DNA from: Enterosoma sp964427595
GTDB taxonomy: Bacteria > Bacillota_I > Bacilli_A > RFN20 > CAG-288
Length of the DNA stretch: 48,259 bases
Reading direction: 5' to 3'
Assembly: GCA_964427595.1 (NCBI GenBank)
Contig: CAYRUQ010000010.1
Location: 1 to 48,259 of the forward strand
Below the pieces are notes generated by a model. It worked only from the letters and a program-made list of their open reading frames with translations. It did no database searches and was not told where the DNA came from. The position numbers were made by a program, and so were the translations under genes. Every line of letters starts with the position of its first letter. Position 1 is the stretch's first letter. Of the stretch, positions 14,749 to 22,891 are shown one piece after another.

Positions 14749-16752
14749 CTATGAATTTCTAATCTTATTTAACTGGAGCTTAAATTTGCTTAACTGACTC
14801 TTCAATTCACTTGGGGTATATCCTAAAACAACGGCGTCTTTCTTACATGACACCATTTTGTTATAAATCTTTTCCATCTCAATAATTTTATTTAAACCTA
14901 ACTCGTCAAAATCAGAGTTGATAGTCTTTTGTGAAATCTGAATCAGATTAAGAAGAAGAGATTTTTCCTTTTCACTCAATGACAACTCATCACTTTCCTG
15001 TAAATCGGACAAATCGATAGCATCATCAAACTCCTCATTCGTGAAATCAGTCTTGGTCGAGACGATTTTTGCAATGAGATCTTCGAAATCTTTGTTCTCA
15101 AAAGTCATCGCATCCTGATTATTAAGATAAAACTCAGTGACGAGAGAATTCAAAGTGTAAAACGGTTCATAAAGAAGAGAGATTCTAGCAATTGAAAATT
15201 TATGGTAGGCACTTCTACTCTTCATCTCAGCGAAGATAATTTGGGCCTCATTTTTTAAAATCGAGTGGTCGATGATGTCATCTGCAACCTCAGAAAGAGA
15301 ATCAAGATAAGAATCGATATCGTCAGCAAACTTATACTTACCACCTAAAAGATAGTCCGTATAAGGTTTATCGTTTTTCTTTGGCTTATATTTGGTTCTT
15401 GGTTTATAAATTCTCTCTTCTTTAGCTTCTTCTCTTTCTTCGATTTTAGGATTTTCCTTCATCAAAACAGATTTAAGAACATCAGTTTTCAATGAAGTGA
15501 CTTTTGCGAGGATATCTAAATCTTTACTTTGCTCAACCTCAGTGAGACTTTGAAAGAAAGGCCCAGCTTTACTTAAAAATTGATTGATCAACCCCGTTTC
15601 AGTAAGAGACTTAGCACCATTTAAAACACGAGCAAGAAGGAATAACACGGGATCTAATAAGTTCTGAGTATAAATAGAAGTGAAGACTTCTTCACCAAAG
15701 CGAGATAATATCGCATCAGGATCCTTACCCTTACGAGTTGGTCGTACGACTTTGACAGGAATTTTATACTTAAGAAGGCTAGCTAAAGCTTTTTCTTCAC
15801 CTGTTTGTCCAGCTTGGTCAAAATCGAGAGCTAATCTGACTTGTACATTAAATTTTTTAATCATCTCAAGATGGTAATCAGTCAAAGCTGTTCCCATCAA
15901 ACCAGCTACCGAGTTGATACCTACTCTTTGAAAAGCGATGACATCCATGAATCCTTCACAAAGATAGAGATAGCCATCTTTTCTCATCGTCTCTTTTGCT
16001 TTATCAAAATGATAGAGAATACGATTTTTTTGAAAGAGTTCAGTCTCAGGATAATTGATATACTTACCACCGCTTTGACCATCTCTAACCTGTCTTCCAG
16101 AAAAACCAACTACATACCCTTTTTCATTAGTGATAGGAAACATCAAACGGCTTTTATATCTATCTTCTAAATCACCAGAATTTTTAATGATACCGGCTCT
16201 CTCTAAAGTAGAGACAGAAAAACCATTTTTTTGGCGTAGAATTTCGATGGCTTTCTTACTATCTTCAGGTGCAAAGCCGATTTTAAAATGCAAACGTGTT
16301 TCTTCGGAAATTCCCCTTGCTTTAAGGTAATCAGCTCCTTCTTTTCCGTCCTTTGTTTGATATACAAGTTGATAATAATAATTGAGTGCCTTTAATGCAT
16401 CTATCTCTTGTGGAAAATTTGTTAAAAAATAGTCTTCGTTTTGTTTAAATTCAGAAATTTCTACAGGGATATTACAAATATCAGCCACTTTCTTCAAAGC
16501 TTCAATCTTTTCTAACTTTCCAAAATTCTCAGCAAAAGTAATGGCATCCCCACCAGCACCACATGAGAAGCATTTATAGATATTTCTCTTTGGATCAATT
16601 CTCATTGAAGGATGATGGTCATCATGAAAAGGGCAGATTGAGTAATAGGCATTCCCTTTTTTATGAATTGCCTGTGAGCCAAGAAAGTATGAAACGACTT
16701 TGACGATATCAGCTTTCGAAGCCACTTCTCTAAAAATATTAGTCTCAGCCAT
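14749..16752 (-). CDS. dnaG: DNA primase
   Basis: Synthesises RNA primers for lagging-strand replication. The 667 residues show the N-terminal CHC2 zinc-binding domain (CPFHDDHHPSMRIDPKRNIYKCFSCGAGGD, about 41-70), the RNA polymerase core with YLCEGFMDVIAFQRVG (TOPRIM Glu) and LALDFDQAGQ (TOPRIM Asp), and a long C-terminal helicase-binding region. The latter is diverged, Lys- and Glu-rich around residues 430-470. It lies 9 bp after glyS. The Shine-Dalgarno is weak (GGTG), suggesting coupling to glyS. Confidence 0.95.
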   Translation of the reverse strand: MAETNIFREVASKADIVKVVSYFLGSQAIHKKGNAYYSICPFHDDHHPSMRIDPKRNIYKCFSCGAGGDAITFAENFGKLEKIEALKKVADICNIPVEISEFKQNEDYFLTNFPQEIDALKALNYYYQLVYQTKDGKEGADYLKARGISEETRLHFKIGFAPEDSKKAIEILRQKNGFSVSTLERAGIIKNSGDLEDRYKSRLMFPITNEKGYVVGFSGRQVRDGQSGGKYINYPETELFQKNRILYHFDKAKETMRKDGYLYLCEGFMDVIAFQRVGINSVAGLMGTALTDYHLEMIKKFNVQVRLALDFDQAGQTGEEKALASLLKYKIPVKVVRPTRKGKDPDAILSRFGEEVFTSIYTQNLLDPVLFLLARVLNGAKSLTETGLINQFLSKAGPFFQSLTEVEQSKDLDILAKVTSLKTDVLKSVLMKENPKIEEREEAKEERIYKPRTKYKPKKNDKPYTDYLLGGKYKFADDIDSYLDSLSEVADDIIDHSILKNEAQIIFAEMKSRSAYHKFSIARISLLYEPFYTLNSLVTEFYLNNQDAMTFENKDFEDLIAKIVSTKTDFTNEEFDDAIDLSDLQESDELSLSEKEKSLLLNLIQISQKTINSDFDELGLNKIIEMEKIYNKMVSCKKDAVVLGYTPSELKSQLSKFKLQLNKIRNS

Positions 16753-16761
16753 CTAACACCA

Positions 16762-18150
16762 TTATGAAATCTTCTTCTTTGAAAGGAAATCATGTACATA
16801 AGAGGCGATATCAGAGATTAAAACACGCTCTTGTTTCATGCTATCTCTTTCTCTGATTGTTACTTTCTTATCTTCTAAAGAATCAAAATCGAAAGTGATG
16901 CATAAAGGAGTACCGATAGCATCCTCTCTTCTATATCTCTTACCGATAGAACCAGTAGTATCAAAGATACAATCAAACTTTTCCTTAATAAAATCAAATA
17001 CTTTTTTGGCATCAGGGATAAGCTTATTGCTTAGTGGCATAACAGCCATAGTATAAGGAGCGAGTTCAGGTGCTAAATGCATGACGATTCTAGAATCGTT
17101 GTTCTCTAAAGTTTCAACATCATATGAATCGCATAGTAAAGCGAGCATCAATCTATCTAAACCGAAAGAAGGCTCAACGACATGAGGGACATATCTCGTG
17201 TTATCTTCAGGATCAAGATAAGTCAAATCAGCCTTAGAAAACTCCATATGTCTTGATAGGTCATAATCACCTCTACAAGCGATGCCCATAAGTTCGCCCC
17301 AACCAAGAGAAGGAAATTTATATTCGATATCAGTGGTAGCTTTAGAGTAAAAAGCTAATTCAACGGGCTCATGATCTCTAAATCTGATGTTTTCTTCTCG
17401 TAAGCCGAGTTTTTCAACAAAACTCTTGCAATTATCTTTATAAAACTCAAACCACTTATCATCCTCTCCAGGTTTGAAAAAGAATTCGATTTCCATCTGT
17501 TCAAACTCCCTAGTGCGGAAGGTGAAATTACCTGGAGTGATTTCGTTTCTGAAGGATTTTCCGATATCACAGATACCGATAGGAAGCTTTCTTCTTGTTG
17601 TCCTTAAGACATTCTTAAAGTTGACGAAGATACCTTGAGCGGTCTCAGGTCTTAAATAAACGACAGAGGATTTATCTTCTGTGACACCCATGAAGGTTTT
17701 AAACATCATTTGGAATTGTCTGATTGGAGTGAAATTTGCCTTTCCACATTTAGGACAAGTGATTTCACCTCTAGCAATCTCAGCATTTAAATCTTCTAAC
17801 GTCATGTTATCAACATCAAGTTCAGGTTTCTGTTCCTTGATTAAATCATCAGCACGATAACGAGAATGACAGCTCTTACAATCGATTAAAGGATCATGAA
17901 AGTTAGCTACATGACCAGTAGCTTCCCAAACTTTAGGATTCATGATGATTGCTGGGTCAATTTGAACATTGTATTCAATTCCACGGACAAAGTGTTTTGT
18001 CCATAAGTCTTTTAAGTGTGTCTTCAAAAGAGTACCTAAAGGTCCGTAATCCCAAGAATTTGCAAGTCCACCATAGATTTCACTACCGGGATAAACGAAA
18101 CCGGAAGTCACGAGATGTGTGGTGATTTCTTCGAAAGTATGTCCGCTCAT
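16762..18150 (-). CDS. glyS: Glycyl-tRNA synthetase, single-subunit dimeric type
   Basis: The alpha2-type GlyRS (class II), not the bacterial alpha-beta GlyQ/GlyS pair. Diagnostic parts are the N-terminal GFVYPGSEIYGGLANSWDYGPLG, motif 2 around GKSFRNEITPGNFTFRTREFEQMEIEFF, a metal-binding-like CPKCGK insertion, and motif 3 VVEPSFGLDRLMLAL. The length of 462 residues is normal. GGAGG precedes the ATG at 18150; an in-frame TTG at 18165 is rejected because it would include the Shine-Dalgarno. It occupies the place between recO and dnaG where Bacillus subtilis has glyQ-glyS. Confidence 0.95.
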   Translation of the reverse strand: MSGHTFEEITTHLVTSGFVYPGSEIYGGLANSWDYGPLGTLLKTHLKDLWTKHFVRGIEYNVQIDPAIIMNPKVWEATGHVANFHDPLIDCKSCHSRYRADDLIKEQKPELDVDNMTLEDLNAEIARGEITCPKCGKANFTPIRQFQMMFKTFMGVTEDKSSVVYLRPETAQGIFVNFKNVLRTTRRKLPIGICDIGKSFRNEITPGNFTFRTREFEQMEIEFFFKPGEDDKWFEFYKDNCKSFVEKLGLREENIRFRDHEPVELAFYSKATTDIEYKFPSLGWGELMGIACRGDYDLSRHMEFSKADLTYLDPEDNTRYVPHVVEPSFGLDRLMLALLCDSYDVETLENNDSRIVMHLAPELAPYTMAVMPLSNKLIPDAKKVFDFIKEKFDCIFDTTGSIGKRYRREDAIGTPLCITFDFDSLEDKKVTIRERDSMKQERVLISDIASYVHDFLSKKKIS

Positions 18151-18173
18151 GAAACAGTCCTCCAAACGAAAAT

Positions 18174-18179
18174 ATTATA
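18174..18179 (-). promoter_or_regulatory. Candidate -10 of glyS
   Basis: A perfect TATAAT on the minus strand lies 23 bp before the glyS start, in the 50-bp recO-glyS gap. No good -35 is seen 16-18 bp upstream. It may provide an internal promoter for glyS-dnaG. Confidence 0.35.
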
Positions 18180-18200
18180 AACGCAAGTCGCCTTCTTTAA

Positions 18201-18938
18201 CTAATCTATTAAGGCTAATAAATTATCCAAAGAAGAACATTTATCTAAATCAAAGATATTAAGCAAATAATTAACGAGTCCTAAGCAAATTAATTTACCA
18301 GTGATTTTAGGAACTTTTCTCTTTAAATTCTTTTCATCAATAGTCGAAAACGCATATTTAATGACTTGTAATTGTTCAGCGCTTCTTACTTGTTCGTCTT
18401 GAACGCAATTATTACAGATAAAACCACCAGCATCTAAATCAAAGGCGACAATATTTTTACTATTATTACACCGAATACAGGAGTTCACATTTTGGTTGTA
18501 GCCTAAGTTACGATAAAAAGCTCCAACTAGTAGAAGAGTAAGTGATAAAACATCACCATCATCTTTTAGTCCTAAAAGTATCTCAATAACCTCATCTAAT
18601 GGATAACTGTCACCTTGTGAAAAAAGCACTCTAGAAAGTTGTTCTAAAACAAAGAGAAAAGAAATATCTTGTTGGTTTCCATAAAAGATGCTTGCATCAA
18701 ATACAGTTTTAGCAGAACTGATTAAAGATGGACCAGAACCCTTTTCTTTAATATCTAATAAAACAACATTTCCAACTATCAGCACAGGTTTTAGAGGGCT
18801 TTTAGCTTTGTAAACACCTCTAGCAATAAGAGAGAATAGACCTTTCTCAGTGGCTAAAGTGATGACAGCAGAACTTTCGGCATATCGACTTACTGAAAGA
18901 ACGATTCCCTTTAAGGTAGAAACTTGATATTTGATCAT
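18201..18938 (-). CDS. recO: DNA repair protein RecO
   Basis: A recombination mediator that helps load RecA with RecR. The 245 residues begin with an OB-fold domain (KGIVLSVSRYAESSAVITLATEKGLFSLIARGVYKAKS) and continue into a helical domain with a zinc site (CIRCNN ... GGFICNNC, about residues 154-176). The start overlaps the era stop by 4 bp (ATGA). The era-recO order is conserved in Bacillota. Confidence 0.93.
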   Translation of the reverse strand: MIKYQVSTLKGIVLSVSRYAESSAVITLATEKGLFSLIARGVYKAKSPLKPVLIVGNVVLLDIKEKGSGPSLISSAKTVFDASIFYGNQQDISFLFVLEQLSRVLFSQGDSYPLDEVIEILLGLKDDGDVLSLTLLLVGAFYRNLGYNQNVNSCIRCNNSKNIVAFDLDAGGFICNNCVQDEQVRSAEQLQVIKYAFSTIDEKNLKRKVPKITGKLICLGLVNYLLNIFDLDKCSSLDNLLALID

Positions 18939-19810
18939 TCCTCAAAACCGAAACGTCTTAAATATTTGTCATCGTTTCGCCAATCTTTTATCGTCTTAAC
19001 AAGAAGATTAACTGAAACTGGTAAACCAAAATACTTCGAAATCTTCTTCTCTGAATTTTTAGAAATCTCAGCAATCATCTTGCCAGCTCTTCCGATGACG
19101 ATTGCTTTTTCGGAGTCTTTTTCAACGATAATGTCACCGATTACTTCAAGCCCATCTTCATCCTCTTTAGCAAGTTTTACATCAATATAGATAGAATGAG
19201 GAACTTCCTCTCTTAAAAGCATCATGCATTGTGCACGAATCATCTCGGCGATGATGTACTCTTTAGGTCTATCTGAGACGATATCAGTCGGATATTCTTC
19301 AACGCCTTCTGGAAGTTTTGCTTTGATAAGAGCGATGACATCTTCGATTGCATATTCTTTTAAAGCAGAAATTCGAACCATATCGATTTTACGAGTGAAG
19401 ACTTTTAGGTATCTTTCGAGTCTATCCTCGCCGATTTTCACATTGACTTTATCAATTTTGTTGTAAGCCATGATGACCGGGATATCAAGCTTATCAAGAA
19501 GTTCAACCAATTCAAAATCAGGTGATTCATCAGCTGCGACTACATAAAGGATGACATCTGTTCCTTCGAGAGCACTTTTAGCAGTCTTGATTAAAATAGA
19601 GCCTAATTTGCCGTGTGGTTTGAAGATACCAGGAGTATCGAGAAAGATAATTTGACTATCTTCATCATTATAGATAGCTTTGACATTATCTCTAGTAGTC
19701 TGCGGTTTATCAGTGACAGGAAGAAGATCAAAACCTAAAATAGCGTTGATCAAAGTGGATTTGCCGGCGTTAGCACGGCCGAAGACAGTGACATAGCCGA
19801 CTTTTTTCAT
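18935..19810 (-). CDS. era: GTPase Era
   Basis: An essential GTPase that binds the 3' end of 16S rRNA during 30S assembly. Visible are G1 GRANAGKST (about 11-19), G2 around TTRDNVKAI, G3 DTPG, G4 NKID and a C-terminal KH domain (GRAGKMIAEISKNSEKKISKYFG). The 291 residues match the family. The ATG overlaps the stop of the ybeY-cdd fusion by 4 bp. Confidence 0.96.
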   Translation of the reverse strand: MKKVGYVTVFGRANAGKSTLINAILGFDLLPVTDKPQTTRDNVKAIYNDEDSQIIFLDTPGIFKPHGKLGSILIKTAKSALEGTDVILYVVAADESPDFELVELLDKLDIPVIMAYNKIDKVNVKIGEDRLERYLKVFTRKIDMVRISALKEYAIEDVIALIKAKLPEGVEEYPTDIVSDRPKEYIIAEMIRAQCMMLLREEVPHSIYIDVKLAKEDEDGLEVIGDIIVEKDSEKAIVIGRAGKMIAEISKNSEKKISKYFGLPVSVNLLVKTIKDWRNDDKYLRRFGFEE

Positions 19811-20676
19811 GCCTGTAAATCTCCTTTAGAGAAAGAAGCTGGAAGAAGTTCTTCAACTGTAGTGAAGAGGTGTTCTTTTAAATCACCTGAGAAGATGTAA
19901 ACAGGTGCATAAGGATGCATAAGTTCTGACATAACTTGTCTACAAACACCACAACAAGTTCCGACATTCTTAGAATCAGTCAGACAACCAAGAGCGACGA
20001 TATCATCTTTCGTATAGCCTTTAGCATAAGTGCTAAATAGGGCGACTCTCTCTGCGCAGACACAAGCGGAATAAGCAGCATTTTCAATATTAAATCCAAG
20101 GTGGTATTTCAAATCTTTTGTTACAACAACAGCACCTACACGGAAATGTGAATAAGTAGCAACAGCCATTTCCCTAGCTTTTACTAACTCTTTTTTAAGG
20201 ACTCTTAAATCCGTGTAGAAGTCATAAGGAAAACGATTTAATAATTTATTTTGTAGAGCAAACATAATTTCAGCTTCTTCGGGTTTTATATGGTCATAAC
20301 CGAAGATATGAAGAAGACCATGAATGAATAAGAAGATCATCTCTCTTTCAAAGGGATGAGCATATTCTACAGCTTGTTTCTCAGCAATTTCAGGACAAAT
20401 GATGATTGAACCCAAGTCAACAAACTCACCTGTATTTTCTTTACTCATATCACCATAAGGGAAAGTTAAAACATCAGTCGATTTATTTATGTTCCTGAAG
20501 GAGGAATTAAGTTTCTTCTGTTCTTCTTTAGAAACTAAAGTCAAAGAAATCAGATAATCGCCTTTTTTATTTAGAGAATCTAAAACATATGAGAAAGCCT
20601 TTCTAAACAGAACTTCTAGGCTTTTCTTCTGATTGGTCTTGTCCAGATAATCCATCATATGTTTGGGCTTTTTCAT
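19807..20676 (-). CDS. ybeY-cdd: Fused YbeY endoribonuclease and cytidine deaminase
   Basis: One continuous 289-residue reading frame joins two enzymes that are normally separate genes. Residues 1 to about 150 are YbeY, a metal-dependent endonuclease for 16S rRNA 3' maturation, with NKSTDVLTFPYGD and the metal motif HGLLHIFGYDH (119-129). Residues from about 155 are a zinc cytidine deaminase with YSHFRVGAVVV, CAER (197-200) and CCGVCRQ (231-237), where Cys197, Cys232 and Cys235 are the expected zinc ligands. In Bacillus ybeY, dgkA, cdd and era are consecutive genes; here dgkA is gone and its flanks are fused. The ATG has GGAGG 8 bp upstream, inside the end of the preceding ORF, which it overlaps by 74 bp. 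Confidence 0.92.
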   Translation of the reverse strand: MKKPKHMMDYLDKTNQKKSLEVLFRKAFSYVLDSLNKKGDYLISLTLVSKEEQKKLNSSFRNINKSTDVLTFPYGDMSKENTGEFVDLGSIIICPEIAEKQAVEYAHPFEREMIFLFIHGLLHIFGYDHIKPEEAEIMFALQNKLLNRFPYDFYTDLRVLKKELVKAREMAVATYSHFRVGAVVVTKDLKYHLGFNIENAAYSACVCAERVALFSTYAKGYTKDDIVALGCLTDSKNVGTCCGVCRQVMSELMHPYAPVYIFSGDLKEHLFTTVEELLPASFSKGDLQA

Positions 20677-21895
20677 CGGTTTTTCCTCCGCTCTTATTAT
20701 AGCCCATTGTCAATTCATTCTTGATAAGAAAGCTACTTAGTGGATAGCTTAAGCTATTTAGTAAAATCACCTCTTTAGAATCGTCAATATATGAAGAGAC
20801 TAATGAACTGGTCGCTTTTTGTAAACTGATGAGAATCATCAAATTGAATAGGAAGAAATTTATCGTATATACATCAATCAAACTCATATAGATGTAAATA
20901 AGTAGAGCATAGAGAGCTATTTCAAGCATCTTAGTTAATATCGTTTTTAAGATGTGCTGCTTGGCTGTCTTTTTAGCATCGTTAAATGAAGCTCGATCTA
21001 TTGGAGAATTAAGTTTTAACGAATTGAAATATTTCTGTTCCTTGTGAGAACAATATCGATTGACCTGATTTCTTTGTCTTAAAAATGACACTTCGAATAT
21101 GCCAACTAATATCGAAAGGACAGACAATAAAGATAAATAAAATCCATTAGAAGTTAAGACGATACAAGCAAGCAGAGTTAACACTCCAAACGAAACTAAC
21201 TTGTTAGCACGTTCAATCGAATTATTTAAGTATTCGGATAATGGTTTAGCATCATCAAGATTTTTCGTGTATTCAAGATAAGGAAGAAACAATGAACTAT
21301 CTAATTTGCTTCTAAAAGAATTGCTGATAAAAACCTGAATACCTATTAAGACTAAGGCAAGTATTCCAAAACAGACTGAGAATAGCTGAGCATCCTTTTG
21401 AGAAAGAAAATAAAAAAAGAAGAAAAAGGAGAATGACTCTAGAAGAAACATGATCAAAAAGAATGCGATTTGAGATTTCTTAAATATCTTGATCTTATCA
21501 GTAGGAATTTTATTTCCGACAGTACTTAATAGCATGATCTTCCCTGAAAACTCATATAAAAAGTCTTCCTTCTTTAAAACGACTGTTCCAAATTGAGGAT
21601 CATCGATTGTGATTTTGTCATTCTTAATTTTTCTCACCACTACAAAATGAGAGAAATTCTCATCTTTAAGTAAGGCGATAGCAGGAAGGTTATCTTCAGT
21701 TATGCCATCAAGAGTTTCGACATCATAAGAGATATAATCCAATCCCGCACTCTCTAATTCAGTTCTGATATCATAAAAACTTCGGCATTCAGTTTTTAAG
21801 GTTTGGTATCGATAATCTTCATCTTCAAAAACTAGGAAAAGCACATCTCGAACACATGCTTTCCCACAGTCTATATCCGTACTTTGATAAACCAT
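20603..21895 (-). CDS. C39 peptidase domain fused to membrane domain, no ATPase
   Basis: Residues 1 to about 125 look like a C39 (bacteriocin-processing) cysteine peptidase: YQSTDIDCGKACVRDVLF with Cys10 as nucleophile, SHFVVV with His83, and IDDP with Asp98/99. About six membrane helices follow (140-185, 235-275, 325-370), as in the transmembrane domain of peptidase-containing ABC exporters. The protein then ends at residue 430 where the nucleotide-binding domain should begin. No ATPase gene or double-glycine leader peptide is visible nearby. The last 34 residues are hydrophilic and overlap ybeY out of frame. The ATG has a strong GGAGG. It lies 42 bp after dnaI. The substrate is unknown. Confidence 0.78.
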   Translation of the reverse strand: MVYQSTDIDCGKACVRDVLFLVFEDEDYRYQTLKTECRSFYDIRTELESAGLDYISYDVETLDGITEDNLPAIALLKDENFSHFVVVRKIKNDKITIDDPQFGTVVLKKEDFLYEFSGKIMLLSTVGNKIPTDKIKIFKKSQIAFFLIMFLLESFSFFFFFYFLSQKDAQLFSVCFGILALVLIGIQVFISNSFRSKLDSSLFLPYLEYTKNLDDAKPLSEYLNNSIERANKLVSFGVLTLLACIVLTSNGFYLSLLSVLSILVGIFEVSFLRQRNQVNRYCSHKEQKYFNSLKLNSPIDRASFNDAKKTAKQHILKTILTKMLEIALYALLIYIYMSLIDVYTINFFLFNLMILISLQKATSSLVSSYIDDSKEVILLNSLSYPLSSFLIKNELTMGYNKSGGKTDEKAQTYDGLSGQDQSEEKPRSSV

Positions 21896-21937
21896 TGTCC
21901 ACCTCCAACTATTGTTAGAGGAAAAGACGAGTATTGT

Positions 21938-22882
21938 TCAACCTAATTCGTTGATCAAAAGATCCTCGAAAAGATAATCGACTAAATTCATAGCTTCTTT
22001 CTTTCTATTGGAATCTAAGTTGTAGAAAGCCTTGCGGAAGAAACTATTAAAATCAGATGTTGAATCTAAATAGCAATAGGTCAATTTATTGACATTATTT
22101 CTCTTAGTTAACAGCTTATAAAATTGTTCACTAGCTTGTTTATAGCTTAAGAAAATATCAGAAGTTAAATCCTCTAAAATCAAGACTTCAGCGTCATAAG
22201 CTTTTTGAAGATTTAACATACCTGCTTCATACTCATCAGACCTATAAGAATTCAAATCGGAGAAGAGAGTCATTGAATCGAGTATGACGACTTTATGATT
22301 CTTCTTAGCATTAACATAACAGGCGAAAGATAATAACCAGTTTTCATATTTCTTAGTTGAAAGAGAGCGAAAAGCAATCCCTTTAACAACCTTATTTTTT
22401 TCAGGAAATCTTTTATTTATTTTAGTTGTCGCTAGCGTAAGAGATTTAAAAGTTTTACTGTTATTTCCAGTGCCTAAAAAAGAAAGCAACTTAGAAGCAT
22501 TCAAATAATATTGAATAGAATCAACAGTTTCAGAATACACATTTTTAAGTATCTTATCTTGCTCTTTTCTATAAGAACAGAATAAGAGGGATGTATCGAG
22601 GAATTTACCATTTTTTGAAAGATTTTGTTGGTAGCCGATATACTGTTTCTTCTGACATTCAGAAAGCTTAGAACAATGTTCACATAACAAACGATCATTC
22701 AGAAAATTATGAATAACTCCGCTGTTATCTTTTAATTCCTCATCATTGAGACCTAATTTTTTTATATACAAAGAAAGAGAAAGATTCTCATCTAAAATAC
22801 TTTGATTCAGCTTGACGAGTTCATTGGTATCTTTTTCATCAATCTCGATGTTTATCTTAAATAAGTCAGAACTTTTTTGCAT
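21938..22882 (-). CDS. dnaI: DnaI-like helicase loader, degenerate ATPase
   Basis: Called from its place directly after dnaB and from its N-terminal zinc site (Cys67, Cys70, Cys76 in CEHCSKLSEC, and Cys102 in LLFCSYRKEQD), which resembles DnaI of Bacilli, the loader of the replicative helicase. The C-terminal domain keeps a Walker B-like VLILEDL (233-239). The place of the P-loop (about 168-182) reads GIAFRSLSTKKYENW, without the GxxGxGK[ST] motif. It is therefore either a non-ATPase partner or a strongly diverged DnaI. It begins 9 bp after dnaB with no good Shine-Dalgarno, suggesting translational coupling. Confidence 0.62.
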   Translation of the reverse strand: MQKSSDLFKINIEIDEKDTNELVKLNQSILDENLSLSLYIKKLGLNDEELKDNSGVIHNFLNDRLLCEHCSKLSECQKKQYIGYQQNLSKNGKFLDTSLLFCSYRKEQDKILKNVYSETVDSIQYYLNASKLLSFLGTGNNSKTFKSLTLATTKINKRFPEKNKVVKGIAFRSLSTKKYENWLLSFACYVNAKKNHKVVILDSMTLFSDLNSYRSDEYEAGMLNLQKAYDAEVLILEDLTSDIFLSYKQASEQFYKLLTKRNNVNKLTYCYLDSTSDFNSFFRKAFYNLDSNRKKEAMNLVDYLFEDLLINELG

Positions 22883-22891
22883 AATCGATAC

